Source: Paludibacter sp. (GTDB taxonomy: Bacteria > Bacteroidota > Bacteroidia > Bacteroidales > Paludibacteraceae). Taken from it: DNA of 64,000 bases. A program made the position numbers and the translations under genes. The notes below the pieces were generated by a model. The model did not search any database and had not been told where the DNA came from. It saw only the letters and a list, made by a program, of their open reading frames with translations. Where the stretch lies: positions 52,340 through 116,339 of the forward strand of contig JARLGX010000026.1 of NCBI GenBank assembly GCA_031292575.1. Direction: 5' to 3'. Position 1 is the stretch's first letter; each line of letters opens with the position of its first letter. Of the stretch, positions 42,891 to 53,435 are shown one piece after another.

Positions 42891-43871
42891 ACCCGTAATG
42901 AATTTAGACTACAAGTGATTTTAAATTATTTATATTTGTATTTAAAAATTTGATTATCATTTGAATAATCGTTACAACCGTGATATTTGACAATATTCTT
43001 GTTTTATATCCGTCAAAAGACTTAGCGTAGTTTCGACGAATCATAAATTGGTCACACAGTTGAGAAAAGAGCGTTTCAATACGTTTTCTGGTTTTTCTCA
43101 GTAGATAAGGTTGTTTCTGATAATCATGCTGATTGACTCTCATTGGAACTTCAAGTTTTATTTGGCTTGAAGTAAACAAATCAAGTTGATAATCAGCACT
43201 CAAATAACCTTTATCACCAATCAAAACACAAGAAGACAAGTTGGTTTTTATGTTTTTCAAAAAATGAATATCATGTACAGCGGCTTGTGTGAGTTCAAAA
43301 TTGGTAAATACACCATTAGAGCTACACACAGCATGTAATTTGTAACCGTAAAAATGTAACTTCTGGCTAGCACAATAACCTTTGGAAGGACTTGTTTGAT
43401 AATCTTCTTTGCAAATACTTGTTCTAGAAGAACGTGATAACTTGCAAATCTCCAAAGGCATACTGTCAACTATAAAATAGTTTTCAGTATTTGTCAGCTT
43501 TTCCAACAACGCTTTGCGGATGCGTTCTTTTACAAAAAATAATTTTCGTCTTCGACGATTATAAACACTGCGTTCAATCTTAGAACTTAATGACTCAGGC
43601 AAAGTCCTAAATAATTGATATTCTGAATCAATACTTAGCGATTCTGCTGACAAATCGACTGAGATTAGTTTGATATCACTTAAACGTGGACATCGTTTTT
43701 GATTCAAAAAATTACTTTTTGTCTCAAATTGCTTTAATATCTCGAGAATTTTCTCGTACTTTGTTGTGAAGTTGCACATTGTTATTTAATTGATTGGCAG
43801 TCTTTTAAATATACAGATTTTATCCGAATGAACAACTTTTTTTATTCCTATTTTATTAATGCATTACGGGT
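42891..43871 (-). mobile_element. Intact IS982-family insertion sequence
   Basis: Perfect 10-bp terminal inverted repeats ACCCGTAATG at 42891-42900 and CATTACGGGT at 43862-43871 enclose 981 bp with one complete transposase gene. A 7-bp target duplication TAATTAT flanks it (42884-42890 and 43872-43878). Intact ends and duplication indicate a fairly recent insertion. It landed at the edge of the 160-bp dispersed repeat, upstream of the ECF sigma gene. Confidence 0.88.
42904..43779 (-). CDS. IS982-family transposase
   Basis: A 291-residue DDE transposase, uninterrupted. The triad lies in YFIVDSMPLEICK (first Asp), CVLIGDKGYLSADY (second Asp) and RKRIETLFSQLCDQFMIRRN (Glu). The CKLSRSSRTSICKE and PSKGYCASQKLHFYGYKLHAVC stretches are typical of IS982. 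It is complete at both ends within its element and is likely functional. Confidence 0.92.
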   Translation of the reverse strand: MCNFTTKYEKILEILKQFETKSNFLNQKRCPRLSDIKLISVDLSAESLSIDSEYQLFRTLPESLSSKIERSVYNRRRRKLFFVKERIRKALLEKLTNTENYFIVDSMPLEICKLSRSSRTSICKEDYQTSPSKGYCASQKLHFYGYKLHAVCSSNGVFTNFELTQAAVHDIHFLKNIKTNLSSCVLIGDKGYLSADYQLDLFTSSQIKLEVPMRVNQHDYQKQPYLLRKTRKRIETLFSQLCDQFMIRRNYAKSFDGYKTRILSNITVVTIIQMIIKFLNTNINNLKSLVV

Positions 43872-44030
43872 TAATTATAATTTATTATTTTCAGTATAAC
43901 TTATCGGGCAGTGATGCTAGCTAATTTTAAAAGTTGTCACAAAATAGCCGATATAAAGTTAGGTCGGCTATTTTGTGATGTTTTTCTGCTGATTTGAAGT
44001 AACAATCTTATTTTGAATCAATCATTTTAA
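43872..44030 (-). repeat. 160-bp dispersed repeat, copy 2, with terminator hairpin
   Basis: Nearly identical to 30802-30962. It contains a perfect 14-bp stem, CACAAAATAGCCGA at 43938-43951 and TCGGCTATTTTGTG at 43964-43977, which acts as a likely terminator for the GH35-like gene; on the minus strand it is followed by ACAACTTTT. The repeat includes the last codons of that gene (KMIDSK and stop), so it is the native 3' region of the gene and copy 1 is the derived scar. Confidence 0.85.
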
Positions 44031-45732
44031 CTTTTATAAACGCTGCTGCTTTATTTGATATGTTAACAATGATTGAACTACCTTTTGAGACCGTCATGTT
44101 ATCTTTCTGCGATGCTGTCAAAAAACCGTCTTTATATATTTCGATAACATAGTTGCCTGTTTTCTTAACCATTATCTCTATCGGTACATCGGTCTTGCTT
44201 TCCAAAGTCTTATCCTCCACAGCATCCGGGAAATGCAGGATTCCAAGAGTTGCGTTATTGCCTTTATGCAGGCAACTTACTCTTGCTCCGCCACTTGTTG
44301 CAGTTATTGAAATATTATCTCCTGTGCCGGGCAAGCCAGGCCATATGATGTCTTCATTTGCTTTAACCATCGACATGAACTTTTGGTAAAAATCCCCGGT
44401 TGCATTTACTACACCTTTTGAGTTTACCATATTGCCGTAACAATAAACTGCAAACCCCTGCGAACCTCGTTCAAGGAAATTGATCATAAATTCCTGAGTA
44501 TATGGCAGGGTATTAAGCCTTCCTATGCCGATTTCTGTACTCATTAAAATAGGAAGCTGCGTGGGATAACTATAGGTATTATTAGCTTTGTAAACCTGAT
44601 CAAGATTATTCCATATCTTGGAAGCTGAAGGGCCATAAAACATGGTAGCGATCACATCTATTTTACTGTCGCGAAAAGTGGTGGCATCTATACCGCTATG
44701 TGCAATGATGGCAGAGTCGCCCTGTTCCGGTCCGCCGCCAATGGGGTTAAACATGGTGAGCTTATACGAATCCTGCAAATGATAAGCAGTCGTAAATCTT
44801 GACCACCATAATTTTACTATTGCTAATTTGAACCGGGGCCATGAGATTTTGCCGGTCAGCTTTTTCCATCTTTCAAATGAGGCAAGCGTATAAGGATTGA
44901 AATCGGCGTCTGATCCCTGGTAACTAATGCCTTCCTCATTCCCGATCTGCACCCCGATAACTGATCTCGAATTTTTATAATGAGCCCCAAGTTGACCAAG
45001 CATCCTCGTGATCCGATTATATACAATAGGATTTCCATAACAAGGTACTATTTCGGTGAATTTCTGTTTTTGCGTCGGAATATCTTTTATGACAACTCCA
45101 TTTTTGTCCTTAACCCATTGTATGGCATAATTAACGCCGTCTCTGGTATCAAGATTATACATCCACAGATTTTCTGGCGGAGGTAAACACTTCATATCAA
45201 AACTATGTTCATGCATAAAAAGCACCCATACTATTTTTATGCCGTGACGTTGCGCTTTTGCCACTATACTGTCAGTATACGAAAAATCAAATTTACCATC
45301 CATCGGTTCAATGTCGCTCCAATGTATCAGGAACATAGCTGCGTTAGCATCCAGTTTATGGTAAGTTTCAAAAACCAGGTCATAATTGGTGCTGTCTTTT
45401 CTCGTGTCCCAAAAGCCTGTTTCAATACCTCTCATGCAAAAGGGCTGCAATTTCCCGGTACTGTCTTTAGCCATAACTGCTAGTTTATTGTTAGCGTTAC
45501 GTACCAGGCTTAAGGGAACAGCCGAATGCTGAGCTTCTTTTTGTGACAGTATCGAAACAGTTTTTATATGGAATGCCGGATCAAACAGGCACTCAATATT
45601 TTCAATCGGCACAGACTGAGAACCAGTTTCGTTATGACGTTTCCCATTTTCTTTGTTTAGTGTTTGACATGTAACATTCAAACAAAAAACCAAAAATAAT
45701 AACCCAATTAAATATTTTTTCATCATGATCAC
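44008..45732 (-). CDS. GH35/GH42-like TIM-barrel beta-galactosidase
   Basis: A 574-residue secreted protein (signal YLIGLLFLVFCLNVTCQ). The TIM barrel has HWSDIEPMDGKFDFSYTD as in GH35/GH42 enzymes, the acid/base Glu266 in QIGNEEG, and the nucleophile Glu400 in MSTEIGIGR. A C-terminal beta-rich domain (about 470-574) resembles the DUF5597 module found in GH35-like proteins. It probably removes terminal beta-galactose. It is 28 bp downstream of a GH2 gene, likely in one operon with it, and ends in a hairpin within the dispersed repeat. Confidence 0.78.
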   Translation of the reverse strand: MIMMKKYLIGLLFLVFCLNVTCQTLNKENGKRHNETGSQSVPIENIECLFDPAFHIKTVSILSQKEAQHSAVPLSLVRNANNKLAVMAKDSTGKLQPFCMRGIETGFWDTRKDSTNYDLVFETYHKLDANAAMFLIHWSDIEPMDGKFDFSYTDSIVAKAQRHGIKIVWVLFMHEHSFDMKCLPPPENLWMYNLDTRDGVNYAIQWVKDKNGVVIKDIPTQKQKFTEIVPCYGNPIVYNRITRMLGQLGAHYKNSRSVIGVQIGNEEGISYQGSDADFNPYTLASFERWKKLTGKISWPRFKLAIVKLWWSRFTTAYHLQDSYKLTMFNPIGGGPEQGDSAIIAHSGIDATTFRDSKIDVIATMFYGPSASKIWNNLDQVYKANNTYSYPTQLPILMSTEIGIGRLNTLPYTQEFMINFLERGSQGFAVYCYGNMVNSKGVVNATGDFYQKFMSMVKANEDIIWPGLPGTGDNISITATSGGARVSCLHKGNNATLGILHFPDAVEDKTLESKTDVPIEIMVKKTGNYVIEIYKDGFLTASQKDNMTVSKGSSIIVNISNKAAAFIKVKMIDSK

Positions 45733-45760
45733 GAATGTTGATTTTAGTTGATTTATAACT

Positions 45761-48253
45761 TTATAATATTATTTTTTTTAGAGTTTCAATTGTTATTTCA
45801 GAGTCTTTTAACCCATTGGATGAAACTTTAATCTTGATGTTTCCCTTTTTTTGAGTTGACTGTACGTAGCCAAGAATTAATCCGTTAAAAGCCTTTTTGA
45901 TTTTTGATGTTGGCGAAGTAAGGTCTCTTTGGTTACCGTTTTCTACTCCAATTAATTTCCCTTCACCCTTTACTTCAAACCGTATTTCATTATTTGCATC
46001 AGGAACGACAGTACCATTTACATCTACAATTTCTACTTTAATGTGAACAATATCTTCACCGTCTGAGTTTATGCTTTTTTTATCGGCAGATACCCGAAGT
46101 GCTGCTGGTGCCCCAGCTGTTGCGACAGTTGTCGTATAAACGATTTCACCATTTCTTTTTCCCACAGCTTTCAGTGTTCCCGGTTCATAGGGTATATTCC
46201 ATGTAAGGTGTAAGTCTGCGGTTGTACCATTTACCGGCGGTTTATCGTAGGTGTTCCATGAACCAGAATTGCCAGGTCTCGGAAATTCCAGTTTTTGTTC
46301 GCCATATGATTTACCATTAACAAATAGTTCTACAGCATCACAATTTGAATAGGCTATTACCGGAATAATTTTCCCTTCTTTACCTTTCCAATTCCAGTGT
46401 GGTAAAAGATGTATCATTGGATCCTTTGTCCATTGACTCTGATAAAAATAATACCCGTCTTTCGGGAACCCAGCCATATCAATGACGCCGCTTGATGAAG
46501 CTCTGACAGGCCAACGTGATTCTCCTAAATAATCGATACCTGTCCACATAAAATCGCCACATACATAATCGCGTGTCGCCGTAAATTTCCACAACTGTTC
46601 GGCGCGTATCATAGATGTTGGATAAGCAAGGCCATATTTGTTATTGCTATCATCTTCAAGAGAATAGGCTCCCCTTACCCCACGAACACTCACATTTTCA
46701 GTCCCGATCATTATCCATTTTGGATGATTAATTTTATCGACACTGTAATATTGTTCCCTTCTTTCATGCCAGCGATCAACATAGTTATATCCAACTACAT
46801 CTTCCATTTCAAGGAAAGGAAGTAAGGTTGGATCTCCATCCGATCCAATTCCGTCATTTGCGGTAGTCACCGGTCTGGTTGTTCCTTCGGCATGAAATAC
46901 ATCAAGAAGTTGCTTCAAAACTTTCTGTCCATGTGTAGTAAACTGTTCCCGAATTTCGTTACCAGCGCTCCATATTACAACTGACGGGTGATTTCTGTCG
47001 CGATGGATAAAAGACAACAAATCATTTTTCCAATTTTCTTTGAAATAGATATGATATGCCGACGTTGTATTACCTTTTCCTTCTTCCCATTCATCAAAAG
47101 GCTCGTCCATCACCAGAAATCCCATCCGGTCGCATAAATCCATAAACTCTGGTGCCCTCGCGTTGTGTGATGTACGAATGGCGTTGCATCCCATGTCCTT
47201 TAATATTTTGAGTCGCCTTTCCCATACTTGTATCGGTACTGCAGCTCCCAGACAACCAGCATCATGATGCAGGCAGACACCGTTCATTTTTACCCGCTTC
47301 CCATTTAGCAGAAATCCTTTCATCGCATTAAATTCGATCGAACGAATTCCAAAGGGCGATTCAGAATTGTCTACCACCTTATTATTTAGCTTAATAAATG
47401 ATTTCAACTTATACATTGATGGAGAATCAACCGACCACAACGATGGATTAGCTACATTTACAAACTGAGTAAATTCTTTCTTTTCACCTGCGTTGACTAT
47501 TACAGGATTTTCGATCTCTGCCACAACTTTTCCTTGGCTGTCCACGATTCGGGAAACTAGAACCAAATTTTTTATGTCGGTATAGTTATTCTCAACTTTT
47601 GTTTTTATGCAAACAGTTGCCGACAAACTATCTATAAATGGTGTAGTAATATATGTTCCCCACTGTGAAATATGTAAAGGATCTGCAATATCCAACCAAA
47701 CGTGGCGATAAATTCCAGAACCGGAGTACCACCTGCTGTTGGTTTGAACGGAGTTGTCAACCTTTACGGCTATCACATTTTCCCCATCCTTCAAATAAGG
47801 AGTCATATCATAATAAAAGCTGATATAACCGTTCGCATGTTTACCGAGATAATTTCCGTTGACCCAAACCTCGCTGTTCATATATACACCATCAAACTCA
47901 ATCCAAAAGTTTTGTGAACCTTTGGAAATATTAAAATTCTTTCGGTACCAACCGATACCTGTTGGCAAATATCCACCACTACCGCCAGTACTGGCCTTTT
48001 CATCATATTCACCTTCAATACTCCAGTCATGCGGAAGTTTTAAAGAGCGCCATCCTGCATCGTTAAAACCAACCTTTTCAGCACCCGAAATATCGCCCTG
48101 ATAAAATTTCCAACTTTCATCAAATAAAGATCGATGTCGCGAAACTTTATCCAGCTTAATATCAGATGGCAATGCATAAATATTCAACGCGGCAAACATG
48201 AAATAACTTATTCCAAAAATTATTACAATGCTAATTAACCTTTTGTTTTTCAT
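45761..48253 (-). CDS. GH2 beta-galactosidase with C-terminal DUF4982/Ig-like modules
   Basis: An 830-residue secreted enzyme. The jelly-roll, Ig-like and TIM-barrel core is followed by a DUF4982-like module (VIAYSNCDAVELFVNGKSYG) and a C-terminal Ig-like region (VKVEIVDVNGTVVPDANN). Proposed acid/base Glu433 lies in WSAGNEIREQ, nucleophile Glu519 in IGTENVSVRG. The domain order matches exo-beta-galactosidases from Bacteroidota glycan loci. It is similar in layout to the GH2 at 2174-4591. It follows the second SusC/SusD pair after a strong terminator and is co-directional with the GH35-like gene. Confidence 0.9.
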   Translation of the reverse strand: MKNKRLISIVIIFGISYFMFAALNIYALPSDIKLDKVSRHRSLFDESWKFYQGDISGAEKVGFNDAGWRSLKLPHDWSIEGEYDEKASTGGSGGYLPTGIGWYRKNFNISKGSQNFWIEFDGVYMNSEVWVNGNYLGKHANGYISFYYDMTPYLKDGENVIAVKVDNSVQTNSRWYSGSGIYRHVWLDIADPLHISQWGTYITTPFIDSLSATVCIKTKVENNYTDIKNLVLVSRIVDSQGKVVAEIENPVIVNAGEKKEFTQFVNVANPSLWSVDSPSMYKLKSFIKLNNKVVDNSESPFGIRSIEFNAMKGFLLNGKRVKMNGVCLHHDAGCLGAAVPIQVWERRLKILKDMGCNAIRTSHNARAPEFMDLCDRMGFLVMDEPFDEWEEGKGNTTSAYHIYFKENWKNDLLSFIHRDRNHPSVVIWSAGNEIREQFTTHGQKVLKQLLDVFHAEGTTRPVTTANDGIGSDGDPTLLPFLEMEDVVGYNYVDRWHERREQYYSVDKINHPKWIMIGTENVSVRGVRGAYSLEDDSNNKYGLAYPTSMIRAEQLWKFTATRDYVCGDFMWTGIDYLGESRWPVRASSSGVIDMAGFPKDGYYFYQSQWTKDPMIHLLPHWNWKGKEGKIIPVIAYSNCDAVELFVNGKSYGEQKLEFPRPGNSGSWNTYDKPPVNGTTADLHLTWNIPYEPGTLKAVGKRNGEIVYTTTVATAGAPAALRVSADKKSINSDGEDIVHIKVEIVDVNGTVVPDANNEIRFEVKGEGKLIGVENGNQRDLTSPTSKIKKAFNGLILGYVQSTQKKGNIKIKVSSNGLKDSEITIETLKKIIL

Positions 48254-48352
48254 AATATAGCGAATTTATTTTTTTTGTATACCTATCATTAGATAGTGAC
48301 AATTATCTTTTTACAAATAAACCATTGAAGTAGTGATTAATAGAAAAAATTA

Positions 48353-48384
48353 ATGCTACCTCACCTGAAACGGTGAGGTAGCAT
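48353..48384 (-). terminator. Strong terminator after the second SusD gene
   Basis: A 13-bp perfect stem, ATGCTACCTCACC at 48353-48365 and GGTGAGGTAGCAT at 48372-48384, with a 6-nt loop. On the minus strand the hairpin is followed by TAATTTTTT. It begins 17 bp past the SusD stop codon. Confidence 0.85.
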
Positions 48385-48400
48385 ATTATCAAATTATAGA

Positions 48401-50032
48401 CTAATTATCCAGCCCGTAATCAGGTCTCTCATATAATTGGGTAAGTGTTTTTCCGTAAGATGTAGCCTGTTTAACAGCGTAATCAGGAATTGGTATGTAT
48501 TGACTAGTTGGCACTCTTCCTTTTATAGCCGTAACATTGTGGCGATATTTATTAAAGCGGATCAAATCAATTTTCCTGCATCCTTCATAAAGTAATTCAT
48601 GACCACGTTCTACCAAAAGGGCATCCATAAATCCATTGTAACTTGCAGTTGCATCTCCACTCAATGGTGCAAGACCAGCCCTTGCTCTAACATCATTTAC
48701 TCCCTGCATGGCTTCACCAGTCGGAACAGCTTTTGTTTTACGGGCAACAGCTTCAGCGTATAGCAGTAACACATCTGCCCAACGGGCAAGTGGGATATCG
48801 GTTGGCTGGAACTGGTTGGCTATTTCAATCGGATATTTATTGATGATAAAACCTGACCATTTTACACCAATATCAGCAATAGTTATATTTGTTCTGGCAG
48901 CATCATTTTGGACATAAGATGTCAGAATCACATTTCTACGCAAATCGCCGGGTTCGTATGTGTTGTAATAAGCAAGAGCAACATTATAATACTGGCCCCA
49001 GCCACCGCCCTGGTATACAAACGGAGTGGGTATTGTATTTGCGGCATCGGCATATTTAGATGCATTACCGGGTACAAGATACCATGATAGTGGATTAAAA
49101 TTTCCATTGGCACCCGATCCATCGCCTGATGCACTTGTAGAAACGGCCTCGATAACCTCTACATTGAACTTATGGGCCTGTTTAAACTGGTCGGCATAGG
49201 CAGTGGTACCTCCGGTAGTATATAATCCGTACCCTGCAGTTTTTAATTGATTGTACATGTCAATCGCTTTATCATAATAGCCAGTCATATACGAACCTTC
49301 ATTTAAGTAATGACGCATTAAACAAAAACGGGCATAATCTGCAGTGTACCTTCCGTGTGGAGCAGTAGCAGCCATATTGGCCACTCCATATTCCAAATCT
49401 GCAGTAATCCATTGGGTCATCTGAGTCAACGTTGGACGTTCAAGATTTTGTTCGTCTACCAAATTACCAACCATTGTCGGATCAAGAATAACCGGAACTG
49501 GTCCATAAATATGCAGTAAATAATACATCACCATGCCACGCAGGAATCGTGCTTCGCCAATGAAATTTTGCTTTTTTGTATCCGAAAGTACTGTTGAATT
49601 TCCCAGAATACCAATTATTTCAGTAAAGCGGGTAATATCCCTGAGTTTCTCGAACTCCGGAGGATTGCTGTTGTCTGTACGTACGAATAAATTAAAATTG
49701 GCAAAGTTGGCTTGCGTATATTGCTGCGCCGAACCACCACCGGTATTCACATCCCATGGAGCACAATAATCTGAGGTAGCATCGAAATAACGATAGAAAC
49801 CATCTCCTGCAACATAGAAACCATGTTGCCATGATCCTCCGGCTAAATTATAACTCCAGTTCACCGAAAAAGGTATATAGCAAGTCATCAGGAGAGCTTC
49901 GTAATCGGATTCCGTTTTAGGAAAATTCGATGTATAAAGCTGACCATACATTTGAGGATCGAAATTATTTTCGCAACTGCTTGTAAGCAATGTGATTGCA
50001 ATTAAAATCGAAAATATGATTTTATTTTTCAT
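48401..50032 (-). CDS. SusD/RagB-like glycan-binding lipoprotein (locus 2)
   Basis: A 543-residue lipoprotein: signal FSILIAITLLTSSC with Cys at residue 20, then the SusD fold with helical repeats (ARFLRGMVMYYLLHIYGPVPV, ADYARFCLMRHYLNEG) and the C-terminal motif ARWADVLLLYAEAV ... LLVERGHELLYEGCRKIDLIRF. It partners the SusC encoded 20 bp upstream and recruits the glycan at the cell surface. Its sequence is unlike the SusD of locus 1, so the two loci should import different substrates. Confidence 0.94.
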   Translation of the reverse strand: MKNKIIFSILIAITLLTSSCENNFDPQMYGQLYTSNFPKTESDYEALLMTCYIPFSVNWSYNLAGGSWQHGFYVAGDGFYRYFDATSDYCAPWDVNTGGGSAQQYTQANFANFNLFVRTDNSNPPEFEKLRDITRFTEIIGILGNSTVLSDTKKQNFIGEARFLRGMVMYYLLHIYGPVPVILDPTMVGNLVDEQNLERPTLTQMTQWITADLEYGVANMAATAPHGRYTADYARFCLMRHYLNEGSYMTGYYDKAIDMYNQLKTAGYGLYTTGGTTAYADQFKQAHKFNVEVIEAVSTSASGDGSGANGNFNPLSWYLVPGNASKYADAANTIPTPFVYQGGGWGQYYNVALAYYNTYEPGDLRRNVILTSYVQNDAARTNITIADIGVKWSGFIINKYPIEIANQFQPTDIPLARWADVLLLYAEAVARKTKAVPTGEAMQGVNDVRARAGLAPLSGDATASYNGFMDALLVERGHELLYEGCRKIDLIRFNKYRHNVTAIKGRVPTSQYIPIPDYAVKQATSYGKTLTQLYERPDYGLDN

Positions 50033-50051
50033 GATTGTACTGTTTTTTTAA

Positions 50052-53000
50052 TTATAAAGTGATTTTTACTCCCGCTGAAAAAATCCTGATCTGTGGAAAT
50101 GCAGATCCGACGTTTCCATTTGAGTTAACTTCAGGATCAGATCCTTCAAATTTGGTAAATGTTATCGGGTTCTGTGCATCAATATAAATCCGGATGTTAC
50201 TTACATACTGGCCAATTGTACCTAAAACTTTCCCGGAGATATTATATCCAAGAGTAATATTTCTTACCCGAACGAACGAAGCATCCTGATATCCGATATC
50301 AGTGCCTGCACCACCGGGAAGTGTTACGGAAGCCAGATTCCATGCAATTCCTGGTAGCTTTCCATTCGGATTGGTTTGCGAATTCCACATATCAAAAGCG
50401 AAAGAATTTGAATTACTGAGTTGGTTGGCTAGACTACTTCCTGAGGCCCAAGCAAGTGCATTATTGTATTTGTGTACACCAAGTTGTGAATACAAAAAGA
50501 TATCCAAATCAAACTTTTTATAATTAAATGTATTGCCAAACCCAAAATAAAGTGTGGGAACTTCGTTTGACATCTTGATATCGGCAATCGTAATTTGTCC
50601 ATCCTTATTCTGATCTACAATAATCGGATAACCCGGTTTTTGAGCAGCTGCTGGCTGAGAAGCCGGCATATTGCTCATATCGGCATTGATTATTCCACTT
50701 GTTTGATAGTAATAACGGGCATTTGAGGCCACTTTGCCCTGAATTTCGTAAGTATTGTAGTAATAATTTGGCATTCGGTCAATCCACAACGAATTGTATC
50801 TGGAAAGCGTCAAAACAGAAGTCCAGAGAAAATCCTTAGTGTGAATATTTTTCGAATTGATTGTTGCGTCCCAACCATATCGTTGTATATGACCTCCGTT
50901 CACCGGGTAAGTTCCAAACATAGATAATGCGGCGGTGTTGGCGGATCCCAACAAATCAGTAATATCATTTTGGAAAACATCGAAACTACCCCAAACTTTA
51001 TCTTTTAAAATGGAGAAGTCGATCCCAATATTTTTCATGGTAGTCTTTTGCCAGCTTACATCCGGGTAGTCAATACCGTTTTGAACAATAGGAATATACT
51101 TAATAGTATTGTTCGCAAACAAAATTTGATTTGAAGTAAAAGGTCCATAAGTACCGTATAACGATGTTCCCAGATTATCGCTTCCGGTTTCGCCATAACT
51201 GGCTCTAACTTTTAACTGATTTAGCCAAGAGACACCTTTCAGGAACGATTCGTTTGAAACTTTCCATGCAGCTGAAACTGAAGGGAAATATGCATATTTT
51301 TTATCAGGGAAAAATTTATCGGTACCATCGCGGCGAAGCGTTAAAGCAACAACATAGCGATCGAGAAAATCGAAATTTGCACGAATGAATTGAGATCGCT
51401 TTTCGTCGGCATTGCGGTACGATCCAGGGGAAACACTTCCGGTTATTGCACCGAGGTTATCGTTCTGAATGGCATCCTTTTGACCATCGTAGGACACATT
51501 CATTCCGTCATAATTGTTATTGTATTTTCCCACTCCCACTACGGCATCCATATTCAAAAAATCACTAAAATTTTTCTTGAATGACAAAGTAGCTTCCATT
51601 GTTTGATTCATGCGGTTATCCATTCCTAAATTTCCACGTGATTTGTACATTTGGTCGAAATAAACGTTCGAGGGAATAAAAGTTGTCCGACGTGAATTTT
51701 CAAGATTGTTACCGTAAAGTAATTTTGCTGAAAGCATATCTTTGATCAAATCAAAATCAGCAGAAAAATTCAGGAGTGTACCGTTGGTTGTAGTTAAATC
51801 GACAATGTCTTCCATGGCAACCGGGTTTGGAACATTCATGAAAACAGTATAAATCCCAGTATTATCTTTTAACGGAAGATTTGACGGATAAGTCAAAGCA
51901 GCTGTGAGTGGACCTTCTGCCTGCTGTCCGCGACCAAACGATGTACCTCCAATAGTTGAGTTGTTGTAACTATTCCGGTTGACATTTATAGCTGAGGTTA
52001 ACTTGATAAAAGAATTCAGCTGAAATGAAATATTACTCCTTAGTGCATAACGTTCCATACTAGAATTGGATACAGTACCAGTTTGATCAAAGTAATTGCC
52101 TGAAAAATAGTAATTAACCGATTTAGATCCACCGTTAATTGTGATGTTGTGGTTGGCAATGCTTCCGTTTCGCAATACGTAATTTTTCCAATCAGTGGTT
52201 TGTGCACTGGCAATCTGGCTATCACTGAATGGAGCGGTCCAGCCATTTGTGTAAGCGTTAGATCCATAAGGTGCCATTTTGCCGTTATACAAGTACTGTT
52301 CCTTATTAAAAACATTCACTAGCCCCATGTATTGCTGAGCATTCAGACTGTTGATATAGTTATAATTCATGACAGCCGATTGACTTCCATCGTACGTAAT
52401 CTTAAGCGAACCTTCTTTCCCCTTTTTAGTTGTAATCAGAATTACCCCATTGGCAGCACCAATACCATAAATTGAAGCAGATGCATCTTTTAAAATCTCA
52501 ACTGACTCAATATCTTCAGGATTTATACCGGCCAAACCTGCACGATTAACTGCTGAAGGAGTCACAGTTACTGAACCCCCCGATCCACCTTCAAGCGAAC
52601 CACTTGGCATCATAACCCCATCAACAATGTAGATTGGATCACCTGCACCACGAATTGATATATTTACATTTCCACCAGGCTGCGTACTGGCAACAGTTGC
52701 CTGTAAACCAGCTGCACGACCCATCAATAATTGAGTCGTGTTGCTGCTTGCGGCCTTGGTAATTTCATCAGTTTTAACCTTCGAAATTGAGGTTGTCAGG
52801 TTTTTCCTGGATGTTGTACCGTAACCTACAACAACAACTTCTTCCAGATCTTTATTCTTAGCCGATAAAATAACATTGAATGTTTTTTGACCACTTATTG
52901 GAACTATTTTATTATCCATTCCAATATAAGATAAATCAAGATATCCATTTGAAGGAACACTAGCAAGAGTAAAAGCTCCATTTATATCAGTTATGGTTCC

Positions 53001-53435
53001 ATTTACACTTCCTTGAATTTTTACAGAAACTCCAATTAAAGGATCATTTTGGTCGTCACGAACTACACCGGAAATAGATATTGGCTGCTTTGATTCATTG
53101 TTGGAAGTTGATTCCAAATCAACAGAAGGAACACTGATTATTATATGTGATTGTTTAAAAATATATTTACAATCTGTTCCCTTAAATAATTGTTTTAATA
53201 AGTTATTTAAATTGCTTGTTTTTGGATTTGTTTTGATAACTTTTGTCACATCAATTACTTTAGCATCATAGTCAACAGACAATCCCGTTTGTTTTTCTAT
53301 TTGTTCGAAAGCCACTTTTAATGTAATATCATTCCCAGTCAGTTTTACTTTCTGATTTTGTGCTTGCATGATAGAAGATATTGCCAATAAAAACATCATG
53401 GTTAACGTTCTTGAAAAGATTTTTCTTATTTTCAT
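50052..53435 (-). CDS. SusC/RagA-like TonB-dependent transporter with STN domain (locus 2)
   Basis: A 1127-residue outer-membrane transporter. Signal peptide (TLTMMFLLAISSIMQAQ), STN domain (about 27-105, LTGNDITLKVAFEQIEKQTG), carboxypeptidase-like repeat (ISGVVRDDQNDPLIGVSV), TonB box (EEVVVVGYG), plug (DASASIYGIGAANGVILITTKKG) and barrel, ending in the aromatic/hydrophobic strand RIFSAGVKITL. The STN domain couples uptake to the FecR/ECF pair at 54157-55770. SusC and SusD genes are 20 bp apart. Confidence 0.95.
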   Translation of the reverse strand: MKIRKIFSRTLTMMFLLAISSIMQAQNQKVKLTGNDITLKVAFEQIEKQTGLSVDYDAKVIDVTKVIKTNPKTSNLNNLLKQLFKGTDCKYIFKQSHIIISVPSVDLESTSNNESKQPISISGVVRDDQNDPLIGVSVKIQGSVNGTITDINGAFTLASVPSNGYLDLSYIGMDNKIVPISGQKTFNVILSAKNKDLEEVVVVGYGTTSRKNLTTSISKVKTDEITKAASSNTTQLLMGRAAGLQATVASTQPGGNVNISIRGAGDPIYIVDGVMMPSGSLEGGSGGSVTVTPSAVNRAGLAGINPEDIESVEILKDASASIYGIGAANGVILITTKKGKEGSLKITYDGSQSAVMNYNYINSLNAQQYMGLVNVFNKEQYLYNGKMAPYGSNAYTNGWTAPFSDSQIASAQTTDWKNYVLRNGSIANHNITINGGSKSVNYYFSGNYFDQTGTVSNSSMERYALRSNISFQLNSFIKLTSAINVNRNSYNNSTIGGTSFGRGQQAEGPLTAALTYPSNLPLKDNTGIYTVFMNVPNPVAMEDIVDLTTTNGTLLNFSADFDLIKDMLSAKLLYGNNLENSRRTTFIPSNVYFDQMYKSRGNLGMDNRMNQTMEATLSFKKNFSDFLNMDAVVGVGKYNNNYDGMNVSYDGQKDAIQNDNLGAITGSVSPGSYRNADEKRSQFIRANFDFLDRYVVALTLRRDGTDKFFPDKKYAYFPSVSAAWKVSNESFLKGVSWLNQLKVRASYGETGSDNLGTSLYGTYGPFTSNQILFANNTIKYIPIVQNGIDYPDVSWQKTTMKNIGIDFSILKDKVWGSFDVFQNDITDLLGSANTAALSMFGTYPVNGGHIQRYGWDATINSKNIHTKDFLWTSVLTLSRYNSLWIDRMPNYYYNTYEIQGKVASNARYYYQTSGIINADMSNMPASQPAAAQKPGYPIIVDQNKDGQITIADIKMSNEVPTLYFGFGNTFNYKKFDLDIFLYSQLGVHKYNNALAWASGSSLANQLSNSNSFAFDMWNSQTNPNGKLPGIAWNLASVTLPGGAGTDIGYQDASFVRVRNITLGYNISGKVLGTIGQYVSNIRIYIDAQNPITFTKFEGSDPEVNSNGNVGSAFPQIRIFSAGVKITL

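Noticed and set aside
43872..44030. Part of the IS982 element
   Set aside because: It lies outside the perfect inverted repeats and target duplication, and occurs at 30802 without any IS.
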